Source: Brooklawnia sp963780175 (GTDB lineage: Bacteria; Actinomycetota; Actinomycetes; Propionibacteriales; Propionibacteriaceae). Taken from it: a stretch of DNA of 64,000 bases. Below, one piece after another: positions 9,607 to 18,621 of this stretch; position 1 is the stretch's first letter, and each line of letters starts with the position of its first letter. The notes beneath the pieces are model-generated. The model did not search any database and was not told the DNA's origin. It saw only the letters and a program-made list of their open reading frames with translations. Location: the NCBI GenBank assembly GCA_963780175.1, contig CAWAAT010000001.1:1240001-1304000 (forward strand), given 5' to 3'. A program made the translations under genes and the position numbers.

Positions 9607-9703
9607 CCTCCCGTCGCGCCGAATCGCAACCATCAAGCCGTCGGGGCTGTTAGCGTCAAAACTGCAGCGGCAAGCGCCGCAACCCCGAAATCAGGAGGAT
9701 CCC

Positions 9704-11401
9704 ATGGGTGTCATCGTCGACCTCAGGGCCAAGCCCTACTACCTCGACGACGAGGCGGTCGAATGGGTCGAGTCGACCATCGCCGCCATGAGCGACGAGG
9801 AGAAGATCGGCCAGCTGTTCATCAGCCACAACCGCGGACTCGACGTCAACGAGGCCCAGGAGGCGATCTCGAAGTACCACTACGGCGGCCAGCGCTACAA
9901 GGACTCCGGGTCGAGCTCACGAGAGGTGTTCGACTTCACTCAGGGCCTGCGCGAGGTCGCGAAGATCCCCATGCTGGTCGCGGCAAACTGCGACAACGGT
10001 GGCGACGGCGCCTGCGCGGACGGCGTGTACGTCGCCAGCGGTGCCGCGGTCGACGCCTCGAAGAGCGAGGAGGTCGCCTACAACACCGGTCTGGTCGCCG
10101 GCGAAACCTGCAAGGCGATCGGCGTCAACTGGAACTTCGACCCGTGCGTGGACGTCCTCTACAACTGGCGCAACACCATCGTGAACACCCGCGCCTACGG
10201 CAACAACCCCGACGAGGTCCTCCGGTGGACCAGCGCCTACCTGCGCGGGGTCCGCGAGTCCGATCTGGCGACCTGCGTGAAGCACTGGCCCGGCGACGGC
10301 ACCGAGGAACGCGACCAGCACCTCGTCCTCGGCGTGAACGAATTGTCGGTCGAGGAGTGGGAGAACTCCTTCGGCAAGGTCTACCGCGGGCTCATCGCCG
10401 ATGGCCTGCACTCGATCATGGCCGGTCACATCGCGCTGCCCGAGTACTCCAAGAAGCTCAACCCCGAACTCGGCTACGACGACATCATGCCCGCCACCCT
10501 GGCGCCCGAGTTGATCAACGGCCTGTTGAAGACCCAGTTCGACTTCAACGGCCTGGTGCTGACCGACGCGTCCCACATGATCGGCCTCGCGGCCGCCATG
10601 AAGCGCAAGGACGCCGTGCCGCGCGCCATCGCCGCCGGTTGCGACATGTTCCTCTTCTTCCGCGACGAGGACGAGGACTTCGAGTCGATGATGCAGGGCT
10701 ACCGCGACGGCGTGATCACCGACGAGCGCCTCACCGACGCGCTGCGCCGCATCCTGGGTCTCAAGGCGGCCATCGGCCTGCACAAGGGCGCGCACACCCC
10801 GACCGAGGACGGCCTGGCGGTGGTCGGCAGCGAGAAGCATCTGCAGCTCGCGGCGGACGCTGCCGACAAGTCGATCACCCTGGTGAAGAACACCAAGAAC
10901 GAGTTGCCGATCCGGCCCGAGACTCATCCGCGCATCGAGGTGCGCTACCTCAGCGCCCAAGAAGCAGGTGCCATCTACGCCGGCGGCGGTGCCCTGGAGA
11001 TCATCATGGAGGAGTTGAGGGCGGCCGGGTTCGAGCCCACCTATGCCAAGGGCGACATGCGCATCGGCGGCAAGGTGGCCGATTACAACCGCGACTTCGA
11101 CGCGACCTTCACGTTCGCCGACTTCCGCGGCTACGCGTCCGAGAACAATTACCGCATCCGGTGGGCGAACCCAATGTCGGCCGACATCCCGTGGCAGATC
11201 TGGGAGAAGCCTGTGGTGTTCGTTTCGCTGAACTACACCACGCACCTGACCGACGTCCCGATGGTCAAGACCTACATCAACGCCTACAAGAACACCCGCG
11301 AGGTCATCCGCCAGACGATCCAGAAGATCATGGGCAACTCCGAGTTCAAGGGCACGGCCAACGACTTGGTCTGGTGCGAGAAGTGGGAGACCCGCCGCTG
11401 A
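9704..11401 (+). CDS. Glycoside hydrolase family 3 protein (beta-N-acetylhexosaminidase/beta-glucosidase-like)
   Basis: 565 residues from ATG 9704, with a textbook AGGAGG site 6-7 bases upstream. The first ~330 residues form a GH3 barrel: KHWPGDGTEERDQH (about 192-205) matches the KHFPGHGDTxxDSH acid/base loop of NagZ-like enzymes, and D288 in LTDASHMIG is the expected nucleophile. The C-terminal ~200 residues form a second domain ending DLVWCEKWETRR. There is no signal peptide, so it should act in the cytosol on imported sugars or cell-wall fragments. It is clearly paralogous to the broken gene at 2149-3873, sharing whole blocks such as NTIVNTRAYG and TLAPELINGLLKT. The two may have different substrates or be redundant. 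Confidence 0.9.
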   Translation: MGVIVDLRAKPYYLDDEAVEWVESTIAAMSDEEKIGQLFISHNRGLDVNEAQEAISKYHYGGQRYKDSGSSSREVFDFTQGLREVAKIPMLVAANCDNGGDGACADGVYVASGAAVDASKSEEVAYNTGLVAGETCKAIGVNWNFDPCVDVLYNWRNTIVNTRAYGNNPDEVLRWTSAYLRGVRESDLATCVKHWPGDGTEERDQHLVLGVNELSVEEWENSFGKVYRGLIADGLHSIMAGHIALPEYSKKLNPELGYDDIMPATLAPELINGLLKTQFDFNGLVLTDASHMIGLAAAMKRKDAVPRAIAAGCDMFLFFRDEDEDFESMMQGYRDGVITDERLTDALRRILGLKAAIGLHKGAHTPTEDGLAVVGSEKHLQLAADAADKSITLVKNTKNELPIRPETHPRIEVRYLSAQEAGAIYAGGGALEIIMEELRAAGFEPTYAKGDMRIGGKVADYNRDFDATFTFADFRGYASENNYRIRWANPMSADIPWQIWEKPVVFVSLNYTTHLTDVPMVKTYINAYKNTREVIRQTIQKIMGNSEFKGTANDLVWCEKWETRR

Positions 11402-11443
11402 CCGGGACGCCGACCAGGTTGGTCTGGAATCCACCAGGCTGAC

Positions 11444-11449
11444 TAGTCT
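11444..11449 (+). promoter_or_regulatory. -10 box of a leaderless promoter for the YwiC-like gene
   Basis: TAGTCT ends 7 nt before the GTG start at 11457. Confidence 0.5.
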
Positions 11450-11456
11450 GAGGACG

Positions 11457-12239
11457 GTGAGCAGGCAGCAGGGCTGGGTGCCACGCCAGCATGGGGCGTG
11501 GGCGATGATGATCGTGCCGTTCGTTGTGGGCGTCATCTTGCGCTCGCGCGTGGCGTCCCTGGACGCGTGGCTCCTGCCCCTGGCCGCTGCCGAACTGGCC
11601 GCGTACCTCTGCTTCAACGCGCTGACGTTCTGGCTGCGCGCCGCCCCCTCCAGGCGTCACACCTACACGCGCCCGGTGGTCGTCTACGGGCTGGCGGCCG
11701 CAGCCAGCGGCGGCCTGGCTATGGCTCTGGGAGCCTGGCCGATGCTGGCCTGGTTGCCGGTCGCGCTGCCGATGGCCGCCCTGGCGATCTGGCTGGCGTC
11801 CCAGCGACGCGACCGGGACGTGCTGAGCGGCCTGGCCACCGTGGCGCTGGCAGTGGGCATGGGCCTGGTGACCCGGTTCGTCACCCCGGCTGGGTTACTG
11901 GACGACTGGCCCTCCCAGGCGAGGGACGCGTTGGTCATGCTGGGGCTCTTCGGCTACTTCTTCGGCACGGTCTGGCACGTCAAGGCCTTGATCCGCGAGC
12001 GTGGACAGCGTCGCGCGCGATGGCGAACCCTCCTCTGGCACGCGGTGATGGTCGGTCTGGCTGCGTTGGGCGCAGTCACCGGCTGGACGTCCGGTTGGTG
12101 GATCGTCTTCTTCACCATCACAACCCTGCGCAGCTGGTGGATGACCCGACCGCACGTCAGCTCACGCCTCAAGCCGCTACAGATCGGCGTCACCGAGATC
12201 GTGCTGAGCCTCGTCGCGCTGGCGATCTCACTCACCTGA
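11457..12239 (+). CDS. YwiC-like family integral membrane protein
   Basis: 260 residues from GTG 11457. The opening QQGWVPRQHGAWAMMIVPF is the characteristic YwiC-family N-terminus, followed by about eight hydrophobic segments separated by short basic loops. The molecular function of the family is not established. A TAGTCT box 7 nt upstream suggests a leaderless transcript. The gene stands alone between GH3 and DUF1015 genes, and context gives no clue to its role. Confidence 0.8.
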   Translation: MSRQQGWVPRQHGAWAMMIVPFVVGVILRSRVASLDAWLLPLAAAELAAYLCFNALTFWLRAAPSRRHTYTRPVVVYGLAAAASGGLAMALGAWPMLAWLPVALPMAALAIWLASQRRDRDVLSGLATVALAVGMGLVTRFVTPAGLLDDWPSQARDALVMLGLFGYFFGTVWHVKALIRERGQRRARWRTLLWHAVMVGLAALGAVTGWTSGWWIVFFTITTLRSWWMTRPHVSSRLKPLQIGVTEIVLSLVALAISLT

Positions 12240-12312
12240 CGAGCAGAGATGATTCGACCGCCCAGCCCGTGCCGCGACGTGAACCTCAAGGCCCCGGGTG
12301 TTCAGGCCCCGG

Positions 12313-12318
12313 TACCGT
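12313..12318 (+). promoter_or_regulatory. -10 box of a leaderless promoter for the DUF1015 gene
   Basis: TACCGT ends 6 nt before the GTG at 12325, which supports that GTG over the earlier in-frame ATG at 12298. Confidence 0.45.
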
Positions 12319-12324
12319 GGTGAC

Positions 12325-13530
12325 GTGCCACGATTCGAACCCTTCACCGCCATCCGCTACGCCTCCTCAGCGAACCTGGACGAGGTGATCGCCCCGCCCT
12401 ACGACGTCCTCTCCGAGGACGACGTCACGGAACTCGGTCGGCGCAGCCCGTACAACATCACCTGGGTCGACGTACCCCGGGGGGACGCCAGCCGGTACAC
12501 GGTGGCCGCTTTCCTGCTGGACGAGTGGCTCGAGAAGTCCGTCCTGGTCCTCGACGAGGAACCCAGTTTCACCATCTACCGGATGGATCTGGTGGACGCG
12601 ACCGGTGTTGCCCGCACCATCTCCGGGGTGCTGGGTGGCCTGGAGGTCGTGGACGAGGGTGCGGGGGGCGTCCTGCCGCACGAGCGCACCACCAAGAAGG
12701 CCAGCACCGACCGCCTCGACCTGATGGTCGCCACCGCCACGAACCTGTCGCCGGTGTGGGGGCTCTCCCTGGCGTCCGGGCTGACCCAGGAACTGGCGGA
12801 GCCGGGCGAGCCGATGGGCGAACTGGTCGTCGAGGGGGTCACCCACCGCGTGGAACGAGTCACCGATCCTGACCGGGTGGCCCGCATCGCCGCGATCATC
12901 GGGAGCGACGACGTGCTGATCGCCGATGGCCACCACCGCTACGGGGTGTCGCGTACTTACCGAAACATGGTTCGTAAGGCGACCCACAGCAAGGACACCG
13001 CGGCCGAGTTGACGCTCACCTTCGTCAACGAACTGATCGACGACCAACTTTCGATCGAGGCCATCCATCGCATCTACGACCAGATCTCCTATCAGGACCT
13101 GCGCGACGACCTGTCGGGCAGTTTCACGTTCGAGGACATGGTCGAGACCCCGAATCCCGAGACCCTGGCCCAGATGGTGCGCGATGATCGGCTGATCCTG
13201 CTGTCATCCAGTGGCAGGGCCGAGTGGCTGATCCCCAGGCCGGGAGCCTTCGAAGGCGTCCGAAGCCTGGACGGGGCCTGGCTGGAGCATGCCCTGGCCG
13301 GCAGTCGCGCCCGAGTCGGTTACCAGCATGGTCTGGACGAGGTGCTGGCCCAACTGCGAGGCGAGGGCTCCGGAAAGCCGACGGCAGCGGTACTGATCAG
13401 ACCCACCACTCTGGACGAGATCACGCGCACCGCCCGCGAGGGTCTCCTGATGCCACCGAAGTCGACCTTCTTCACCCCTAAACTGCGGACGGGCCTGGTC
13501 ATCAGGCCAACCGCCCGGCTCCCCCGCTGA
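12325..13530 (+). CDS. DUF1015 family protein
   Basis: 401 residues from GTG 12325. It begins with the family signature PRFEPFTAIRYA...VIAPPYDVLS and contains the invariant DGHHRYGVSRTYRN motif in the middle. DUF1015 proteins are widespread cytosolic proteins often found near serine or CoA metabolism genes; their reaction is unknown. The downstream gene is a CoA transferase 82 bp away with its own promoter-like box and ribosome site, so co-transcription is possible but not needed. The frame is intact. Confidence 0.85.
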   Translation: MPRFEPFTAIRYASSANLDEVIAPPYDVLSEDDVTELGRRSPYNITWVDVPRGDASRYTVAAFLLDEWLEKSVLVLDEEPSFTIYRMDLVDATGVARTISGVLGGLEVVDEGAGGVLPHERTTKKASTDRLDLMVATATNLSPVWGLSLASGLTQELAEPGEPMGELVVEGVTHRVERVTDPDRVARIAAIIGSDDVLIADGHHRYGVSRTYRNMVRKATHSKDTAAELTLTFVNELIDDQLSIEAIHRIYDQISYQDLRDDLSGSFTFEDMVETPNPETLAQMVRDDRLILLSSSGRAEWLIPRPGAFEGVRSLDGAWLEHALAGSRARVGYQHGLDEVLAQLRGEGSGKPTAAVLIRPTTLDEITRTAREGLLMPPKSTFFTPKLRTGLVIRPTARLPR

Positions 13531-13612
13531 GGTTCCGGTCTTCGCTCAGTCCTGACCACGCAGACAGGCAGCGGCCGATAGCCTAGGACGAAAAGACCAC
13601 TCAGGAGGAACC

Positions 13613-15136
13613 ATGTCAGGCCGTATCGCGCACCCGTCATTCGCGAACAAGGTCATGAGCGCCGAGGAGGCCGCCGCCTTCATCACGCCGGGCGCAGCAA
13701 TCGGCTTCTCGGGCTTCACCGGCGCCGGATACCCCAAGGAGTTCCCGGCTGCGCTCGCCAAGCGGATGAACGAGGCCCGCGGACGCGGCGAGGACTTCAC
13801 GATCAGGATGTTCACCGGCGCGTCCACCGCCCCCGAACTGGACGGCGCACTGGCCGAGACCGGCGGGGTCAGCTTCCGCGTGCCTTACCAGTCGGATCCA
13901 TCGATGCGTAAGTCCATCAACAACGGCACCACCGACTATGTCGACACCCACCTCTCACACGGGCCGAAGCTGACCAACATGGGCTTCCTCGGCAAGCTCG
14001 ACTTCGCCGTCGTCGAGGCCACGGCCGTGACCCCCGAAGGTGAACTGGTACCCAGTTCCTCGGTGGGCGCCAACCGCACCTACCTCGACAATGCCGAAAA
14101 GGTCATCATCGAGGTCAACGAGTGGCAGACCGAAGATCTGTTCGGTCTGCACGACATCTACTACGACATGCAGATCAAGGAGCGGCGCGCCCCGATCCCG
14201 ATCAACCACCCGGGCGCAATCGTCGGTCAGCGCACACTGAAGGTCAACCCCGAGAAGGTCGTCGCGGTGATCGCCACCAACGCAGCCGACCGCAACTCGG
14301 CGTTCAAGCCGTTGGACGACGACTCGCGGGCCATCGCCGGTCACCTGCTCGACTTCTTCGACCGTGAGGTGGCTGCCGGACGCATGCCGCGCACCCTCTT
14401 CCCGCTGCAGTCGGGCGTCGGCAACATCGCCAATGCGGTGCTTCAGGGTCTGGCCGAGTCCAAGTACGACAACATGACCAGCTACACCGAGGTCATCCAG
14501 GACGGCATGGTCACCCTGATCGACGCCGGCAAGATCACGGTCGCATCGGCAACCTCGTTCTCGCTCTCGCCCGAGATGGCCGAGCACATGAACAACAATG
14601 CCCGCAACTACCGCGGCAAGATCATCCTGCGCCCGCAGGACGTGTCGAACCACCCCGAGGTGATCCGCCGCCAGTTCGTGATCGCGTGCAACGCGATGAT
14701 CGAGGCCGACATCTACGGAAACGTGAACTCCACCCACCTGATGGGCACCCGGATGATGAACGGCATCGGCGGCTCCGGCGACTTCGCCCGCAACGCTGGC
14801 TACTCGATCTTCGTCAGCCCGTCGTTGGCCAAGGGCGGCGACATCTCGGCGATCGTTCCGATGGTCAGCCACCACGACCACACCGAGCACGACGTCATGG
14901 TTCTCATCACCGAGCAAGGCCTGGCCGATCTGCGTGGCCTCTCGCCGCGCAAGCGCGCCAAGGTCGTCATCGAGAACTGCGCGCACCCCGATTACAGGGC
15001 CGAACTGCTCGACTACTACGAGGAGGCCCTGCGGGTCAGCAACGGCATCCACACCCCGCATGTGCTGAACCGGGCGCTCAGCTGGCACCAGAAGTTCCTG
15101 GAGACCGGCAGCATGCGCCCGGGCGCCCGCACGTAG
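13613..15136 (+). CDS. Acetyl-CoA hydrolase/transferase family, probable succinyl-CoA:acetate CoA-transferase
   Basis: 507 residues from ATG 13613 behind AGGAGG. It carries GFSGFTGAGYPKEFP near the N-terminus and QSGVGNIANAVLQGL, then SYTEVIQDGM, whose glutamate is the expected CoA-thioester-forming residue. The C-terminal GIGGSGDFARNAGYSIFVSP segment is also characteristic. Such enzymes move CoA between succinyl-, propionyl- and acetyl-groups; in propionibacteria a close homologue feeds succinate into the propionate cycle. The exact acyl pair cannot be read from sequence. A strong hairpin terminator follows directly, and a TAGCCT box lies about 30 bases upstream. Confidence 0.9.
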   Translation: MSGRIAHPSFANKVMSAEEAAAFITPGAAIGFSGFTGAGYPKEFPAALAKRMNEARGRGEDFTIRMFTGASTAPELDGALAETGGVSFRVPYQSDPSMRKSINNGTTDYVDTHLSHGPKLTNMGFLGKLDFAVVEATAVTPEGELVPSSSVGANRTYLDNAEKVIIEVNEWQTEDLFGLHDIYYDMQIKERRAPIPINHPGAIVGQRTLKVNPEKVVAVIATNAADRNSAFKPLDDDSRAIAGHLLDFFDREVAAGRMPRTLFPLQSGVGNIANAVLQGLAESKYDNMTSYTEVIQDGMVTLIDAGKITVASATSFSLSPEMAEHMNNNARNYRGKIILRPQDVSNHPEVIRRQFVIACNAMIEADIYGNVNSTHLMGTRMMNGIGGSGDFARNAGYSIFVSPSLAKGGDISAIVPMVSHHDHTEHDVMVLITEQGLADLRGLSPRKRAKVVIENCAHPDYRAELLDYYEEALRVSNGIHTPHVLNRALSWHQKFLETGSMRPGART

Positions 15137-15144
15137 CAGCCTGA

Positions 15145-15189
15145 CACAGCGAACGGCTCCCACCCAGAAGGTGGGGGCCGTTCGCTGTG
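15145..15189 (+). terminator. Terminator after the CoA transferase gene
   Basis: A 20-bp stem with one G-U pair (15145-15164 with 15170-15189) and a 5-base CAGAA loop starts 8 bases after the stop codon. It may also serve the convergent phosphatase gene. Confidence 0.9.
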
Positions 15190-15220
15190 CGGGATACCCG
15201 ATCGTCTCTGCGGCTGCAGG

Positions 15221-15871
15221 TCAGCCCAGCAGCAACTCCCGCAACTGATCGACCGTGTCGACGACGGCCACGTGCGGCTGGGCTCGCAGCTCGTCGGGGT
15301 GACCGGCGCCCCAGGTGACGCCGATGCCGTCCATCCTGGCAGCGTCAGCAGCCTTCAGATCGTGGATGGCATCGCCGACGTAGAGGCTGCCCTGCACAGG
15401 GGCGCCCAGCACGGCCAGACCGGTGAGCAACGGGGTGGGGTCGGGCTTGTGCCGGGTGGTGTCGTCCATCGCACACGCCAACACCGTCTCGGTCGGCAAC
15501 CCGGCGATTCTCATGGCGGGGACGGCGGTCCTGCGCCGCTTGGAGGTGACCACACCGGTGCGCACGCCTGCCGAGACCAGGTCGGCGACCAGCTCGGCCA
15601 CCCCAACGTATCGCGTCACCATCGACTCAAGGTTGGCGAAGTTGTGGTCCATGTAGACCCGCTCGAGCTCGGCGGCGTGCTCGGGAGCCTCCTCACCGAA
15701 GACATCGGCAAGCGTCTTGCCGATCCAGGGCAACACCTCCGCCCGGCTGACCTCGCGTCCGGTAACGGCGTCCCAGGCGTAGGTGTAACTGGCAACGATC
15801 GCGTCGATGGTGTTGACCAGGGTGCCGTCCAGATCGAACAGGACGACCGGCCATCGCGGTGCAGAGCGCAT
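15221..15871 (-). CDS. HAD-family phosphatase (phosphoglycolate phosphatase/PpaX-like)
   Basis: 216 residues, usual for the beta-phosphoglucomutase/phosphoglycolate phosphatase subgroup. Motif I is VLFDLDGTLVNT, motif II/III the VVTSKRRR region, and motif IV YVGDAIHDLKAADAARM; a helical cap lies between motifs I and II. It should dephosphorylate a small cytosolic phosphate ester or pyrophosphate; the substrate is not predictable. It is convergent with the CoA transferase gene. A TAGGCT box 7 nt before the ATG indicates a leaderless transcript. Confidence 0.88.
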   Translation of the reverse strand: MRSAPRWPVVLFDLDGTLVNTIDAIVASYTYAWDAVTGREVSRAEVLPWIGKTLADVFGEEAPEHAAELERVYMDHNFANLESMVTRYVGVAELVADLVSAGVRTGVVTSKRRRTAVPAMRIAGLPTETVLACAMDDTTRHKPDPTPLLTGLAVLGAPVQGSLYVGDAIHDLKAADAARMDGIGVTWGAGHPDELRAQPHVAVVDTVDQLRELLLG

Positions 15872-15878
15872 GAGTCAC

Positions 15879-15884
15879 AGCCTA
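15879..15884 (-). promoter_or_regulatory. -10 box of a leaderless promoter for the HAD phosphatase gene
   Basis: Minus-strand TAGGCT ends 7 nt before the ATG at 15871. Confidence 0.5.
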
Positions 15885-15991
15885 ACGGCGCGGTCGAAAG
15901 CCTTCACAATCCCGGGTTCGTCTGGCGGCCTGCCCGACCCGAGCGGCTAGTCTGGTTGCGCAGGCAGGCGAGGGACGCAGGGAGGTGGCGG

Positions 15992-16627
15992 GTGAACGAG
16001 CCGAGTGAGTCACTACCCGTGCTCGACGACCCGGACGCCACCGATGGCCTGGGCAACCCACCCGCCGTGCCGATTCGTGCACTACCCCCCGTCGAGCTGG
16101 CCGTGGCCGGCTTCCCCGTCAGCCCACGCACCGGCGAACCTGTTCGCATCCCTCTGGTGGTTGCTGCCACGGTGTCGTTCGGGGCAGCCTCGCTGGTCGC
16201 GGCAGGCACCTACTGGTGGTACTGGTGGTTGGCCATCACCATCGAGAACTTCTCGACCAGCGCCAGGTTGATCGAGCTCTTCGACCCCAGGCCCGGCTCA
16301 GGGAGCTCGGTCGTCCTGGTCTGCGTCATGGCGGTGATCGGCATCATCATGACCGCGGGGCCCGCGGTGGCCGCCTACAACATCTGGCAGGGCGCTCCCT
16401 GGAGTCGCACCGCCGGTGTGGCCGCCTGCGCCACCAGCCTGCTGGCTTTCTTCGTCCTGCCGTGGTCGTGGCTGGCCTTGGGATTCTCAGCCCTGGGCAC
16501 GGCGCTGATCTGGCTCCCCGCGGCGCAACCCTACTTCCAGGCCTGGCAGCACTACGCCAATCCCGATCACCAAGCCATCGTCCCGTCGGTGGGCGTGGCC
16601 TACGGACCGGCACCAAGGTTCCGCTGA
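15992..16627 (+). CDS. Conserved integral membrane protein, function unknown
   Basis: 211 residues from GTG 15992, with GGGAGGTG about 8 bases upstream. A ~60-residue proline-rich cytosolic N-terminus is followed by about four membrane segments, among them VAATVSFGAASLVAAGTYWW, VLVCVMAVIGIIMTAGPAVA and ATSLLAFFVLPWSWLALGFS. The stop overlaps the ATG of the PemK-like gene (TGATG), so the two are probably translated together. I do not recognise a family. Confidence 0.7.
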   Translation: MNEPSESLPVLDDPDATDGLGNPPAVPIRALPPVELAVAGFPVSPRTGEPVRIPLVVAATVSFGAASLVAAGTYWWYWWLAITIENFSTSARLIELFDPRPGSGSSVVLVCVMAVIGIIMTAGPAVAAYNIWQGAPWSRTAGVAACATSLLAFFVLPWSWLALGFSALGTALIWLPAAQPYFQAWQHYANPDHQAIVPSVGVAYGPAPRFR

Positions 16628-17148
16628 TGACGACCAACCTGTGGCGTCCCCTGGCCCGTCTGGTGATGAGGGTGGTCGGCGAGCAGCTTCGGTCGCACCC
16701 GGCCACACCGCAGCCTTCAGCACGGCCTCGGGCGGCAAGCACCGCGGCCGGTGATTACCCCGGCTGCCCCGAGATGGTCTTCGGGCGGACAGGCCCCGGC
16801 GGTTACCGTTCGGGCGAGGTGGTGTGGACCTGGGTCGCCTTCGAGGAGGACGCCAGCCAGGGCAAGGACCGTCCCGTCCTGCTGGTGGGATCGGACGCCG
16901 AGCAGCTGCTCGGTCTGCCGGCCACGAGCCAGGATCACGACCGCGACGCAGAACAGGAACGCCGGGCGGGTCGGTACTGGGTCGACATCGGGCAGGGCAG
17001 TTGGGACTCACAGGGCCGTGCCAGCGAGGTGCGGTTGGATCGAATCGTGCGCGTCGACCCGGCGAGCATCCGCCGGATTGCCGGACGGGTGCCCCACGAG
17101 GTCTTTGCACAGGTGAAGGCCGGCGTTACTCGGCACTGGGACGACTGA
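16627..17148 (+). CDS. PemK/MazF-like family protein
   Basis: 173 residues from ATG 16627, overlapping the upstream stop by one base. After a variable ~60-residue N-terminus comes the fold core, GEVVWTWVAFEEDASQGKDRP and VLLVG, then a late DRIVRVDPASIRRIAGRVP segment. MazF/PemK proteins are small-barrel RNases, usually toxins paired with an antitoxin. No antitoxin-like gene is adjacent; the partner here is a membrane protein, so it may have another role. The distance to typical short MazF toxins makes the toxin label tentative. Confidence 0.65.
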   Translation: MTTNLWRPLARLVMRVVGEQLRSHPATPQPSARPRAASTAAGDYPGCPEMVFGRTGPGGYRSGEVVWTWVAFEEDASQGKDRPVLLVGSDAEQLLGLPATSQDHDRDAEQERRAGRYWVDIGQGSWDSQGRASEVRLDRIVRVDPASIRRIAGRVPHEVFAQVKAGVTRHWDD

Positions 17149-17225
17149 TCACCCTCGGGTGGGCGTCCGAACTGGCGCCCACCGCCCGATGCGCTAGACT
17201 CTCTACCGCGTCGCCGCAAGGCGCT

Positions 17226-17296
17226 GCGGGCGTAGCTCAATGGCAGAGCGTCAGCTTCCCAAGCTGAACACGCGGGTTCGATTCCCGTCGCCCGCT
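17226..17296 (+). tRNA. tRNA-Gly (anticodon CCC)
   Basis: The cloverleaf is complete: acceptor GCGGGCG/CGCCCGC, D-arm GCTC...GAGC, anticodon stem TCAGC/GCTGA with loop TTCCCAA, and a T-arm with TTCGATTC loop. CCA is not encoded. It lies about 80 bp after the PemK-like gene and 100 bp before tpx. Confidence 0.95.
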
Positions 17297-17393
17297 CCGA
17301 GTGGTCGGTCGATCGGCCACCCGCTACGTCTTCCAGGATCCGCCAACCGCGAAACACGGCCCGGGCGTTGTCTTCGCCGACAACAATGGAGCC

Positions 17394-17891
17394 ATGGCCA
17401 CCATCAATCTCACCTCCACGCCCGTCACCACCTCGGGAGAGCTGCCCTTGGTCGGCACGAAGGCTCCGGCGTTCGAGCTTGTCGGCATCGATCTGGGCAG
17501 CATCACCCTCGACCAGTTCGCCGGCCGGCGTGTCGTCCTGAACATCTTCCCGAGTCTCGACACGAGGGTCTGCGCGATGAGCGTCCGGACGTTCAACAAG
17601 CGCGCCGCAGGTCTCGACAACACCGTGGTGCTCTCGGTGAGCAAGGATCTGCCCTTCGCCCACGAACGCTTCTGCGCGGCGGAGGGCATCGAGAACGTCG
17701 TCAGCGCGTCGGCCTTCCGGTCATCGTTCGGCGAGGACTACGGCGTCACCATGATCAACGGGAGACTGCAGGGTCTGCTTGCCCGCTCCGTGGTCGTCCT
17801 GGACACCGACGCAACGGTGCTCTACACCCAACTGGTTGCGGAGACCGGGATGGAACCCGACTATGATGCGGCGATTGCGGCACTGGGCTGA
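17394..17891 (+). CDS. tpx: Thiol peroxidase (atypical 2-Cys peroxiredoxin)
   Basis: 165 residues from ATG 17394. The peroxidatic cysteine is C60 in FPSLDTRVCAMSVRTFN and the resolving cysteine C94 in ERFCAAEGIENV, the positions expected for Tpx. It reduces alkyl hydroperoxides and H2O2 in the cytosol with thioredoxin as electron donor. It is a monocistronic gene between tRNA-Gly and the envelope cluster. Confidence 0.95.
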   Translation: MATINLTSTPVTTSGELPLVGTKAPAFELVGIDLGSITLDQFAGRRVVLNIFPSLDTRVCAMSVRTFNKRAAGLDNTVVLSVSKDLPFAHERFCAAEGIENVVSASAFRSSFGEDYGVTMINGRLQGLLARSVVVLDTDATVLYTQLVAETGMEPDYDAAIAALG

Positions 17892-17954
17892 TCTCCCCTT
17901 GATTCAGGGCCTTCCAGCATCGCCAATGTTCCGCAGTGATGGGAGAATCCCCTC

Positions 17955-18620
17955 ATGACCTCCAACTCCGACGAGAGCCAGGATTTCGGCTTCCAGCAGC
18001 CCCCCACCGGTCAGCCCTTCCTGTCCGCCTCCGACGCTGATCGCGAGGCGACCCTGGCCATCATCGACCGCGGGTTGGTGCAGGGGCGACTGACCCCCGC
18101 CGAGCACGCCGAACGCACCGCACTGGCCGAACAGGCCCGCAGCCTGCCCGATCTCGACGCCCTGAGCCGCGATCTGGTGGTCATCCGGGACTCCCACCAT
18201 GCCGACGACCTCGTGCCGCGACCGGACGGTCCGGCACTTCCGGTCACCTTCGCGAACTCCATCGGGGCCTATCTGGGCGACAAGAAGCGTTCGGGAGCGT
18301 GGCTGGTGCCGTCCCAACTCTCCCTGACCGCCGTGCTGGGCAGCATCAAACTCGACATGCGCGAGGCCAGTTTCGAGTCCTTGGACATCACCATTCCGGT
18401 CTCCTGCTTCATGGGCGAGGTGCAGATCTTCGTCCCCGAAGGCACCACGGTGCTCGACAACACCCACACGGTGCTCGGCGACGTCACGCTCAAGAAGCTC
18501 AGCCCACCCCGAGTCGACGCCCCCCGAGTGGTCCTGACCGGAACAGTCATCATGGGTGAGGTCACCGTCTACGGCAGCGAACATGTCTCACTCCTCGACC
18601 GCATCAAGGGCAACTTCTGA
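17955..18620 (+). CDS. DUF1707 protein with LiaF-like C-terminal domain
   Basis: 221 residues from ATG 17955. Residues ~20-75 form a DUF1707 domain (LTPAEHAERTALAEQARSLPDL), an actinobacterial short helical domain. Residues ~105-220 resemble the C-terminal beta-solenoid of LiaF/cell-wall-active antibiotic response proteins (AVLGSIKLDMREASF, FVPEGTTVLDN). No transmembrane helix is visible. The gene starts a three-gene run with two PH-domain membrane proteins, so a role in envelope stress sensing is plausible but inferred. Confidence 0.8.
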   Translation: MTSNSDESQDFGFQQPPTGQPFLSASDADREATLAIIDRGLVQGRLTPAEHAERTALAEQARSLPDLDALSRDLVVIRDSHHADDLVPRPDGPALPVTFANSIGAYLGDKKRSGAWLVPSQLSLTAVLGSIKLDMREASFESLDITIPVSCFMGEVQIFVPEGTTVLDNTHTVLGDVTLKKLSPPRVDAPRVVLTGTVIMGEVTVYGSEHVSLLDRIKGNF

Positions 18621-18621
18621 C

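Noticed and set aside
16627..17148. A complete toxin-antitoxin module
   Set aside because: The PemK/MazF-like protein has no antitoxin-sized neighbour; the upstream gene encodes a membrane protein.
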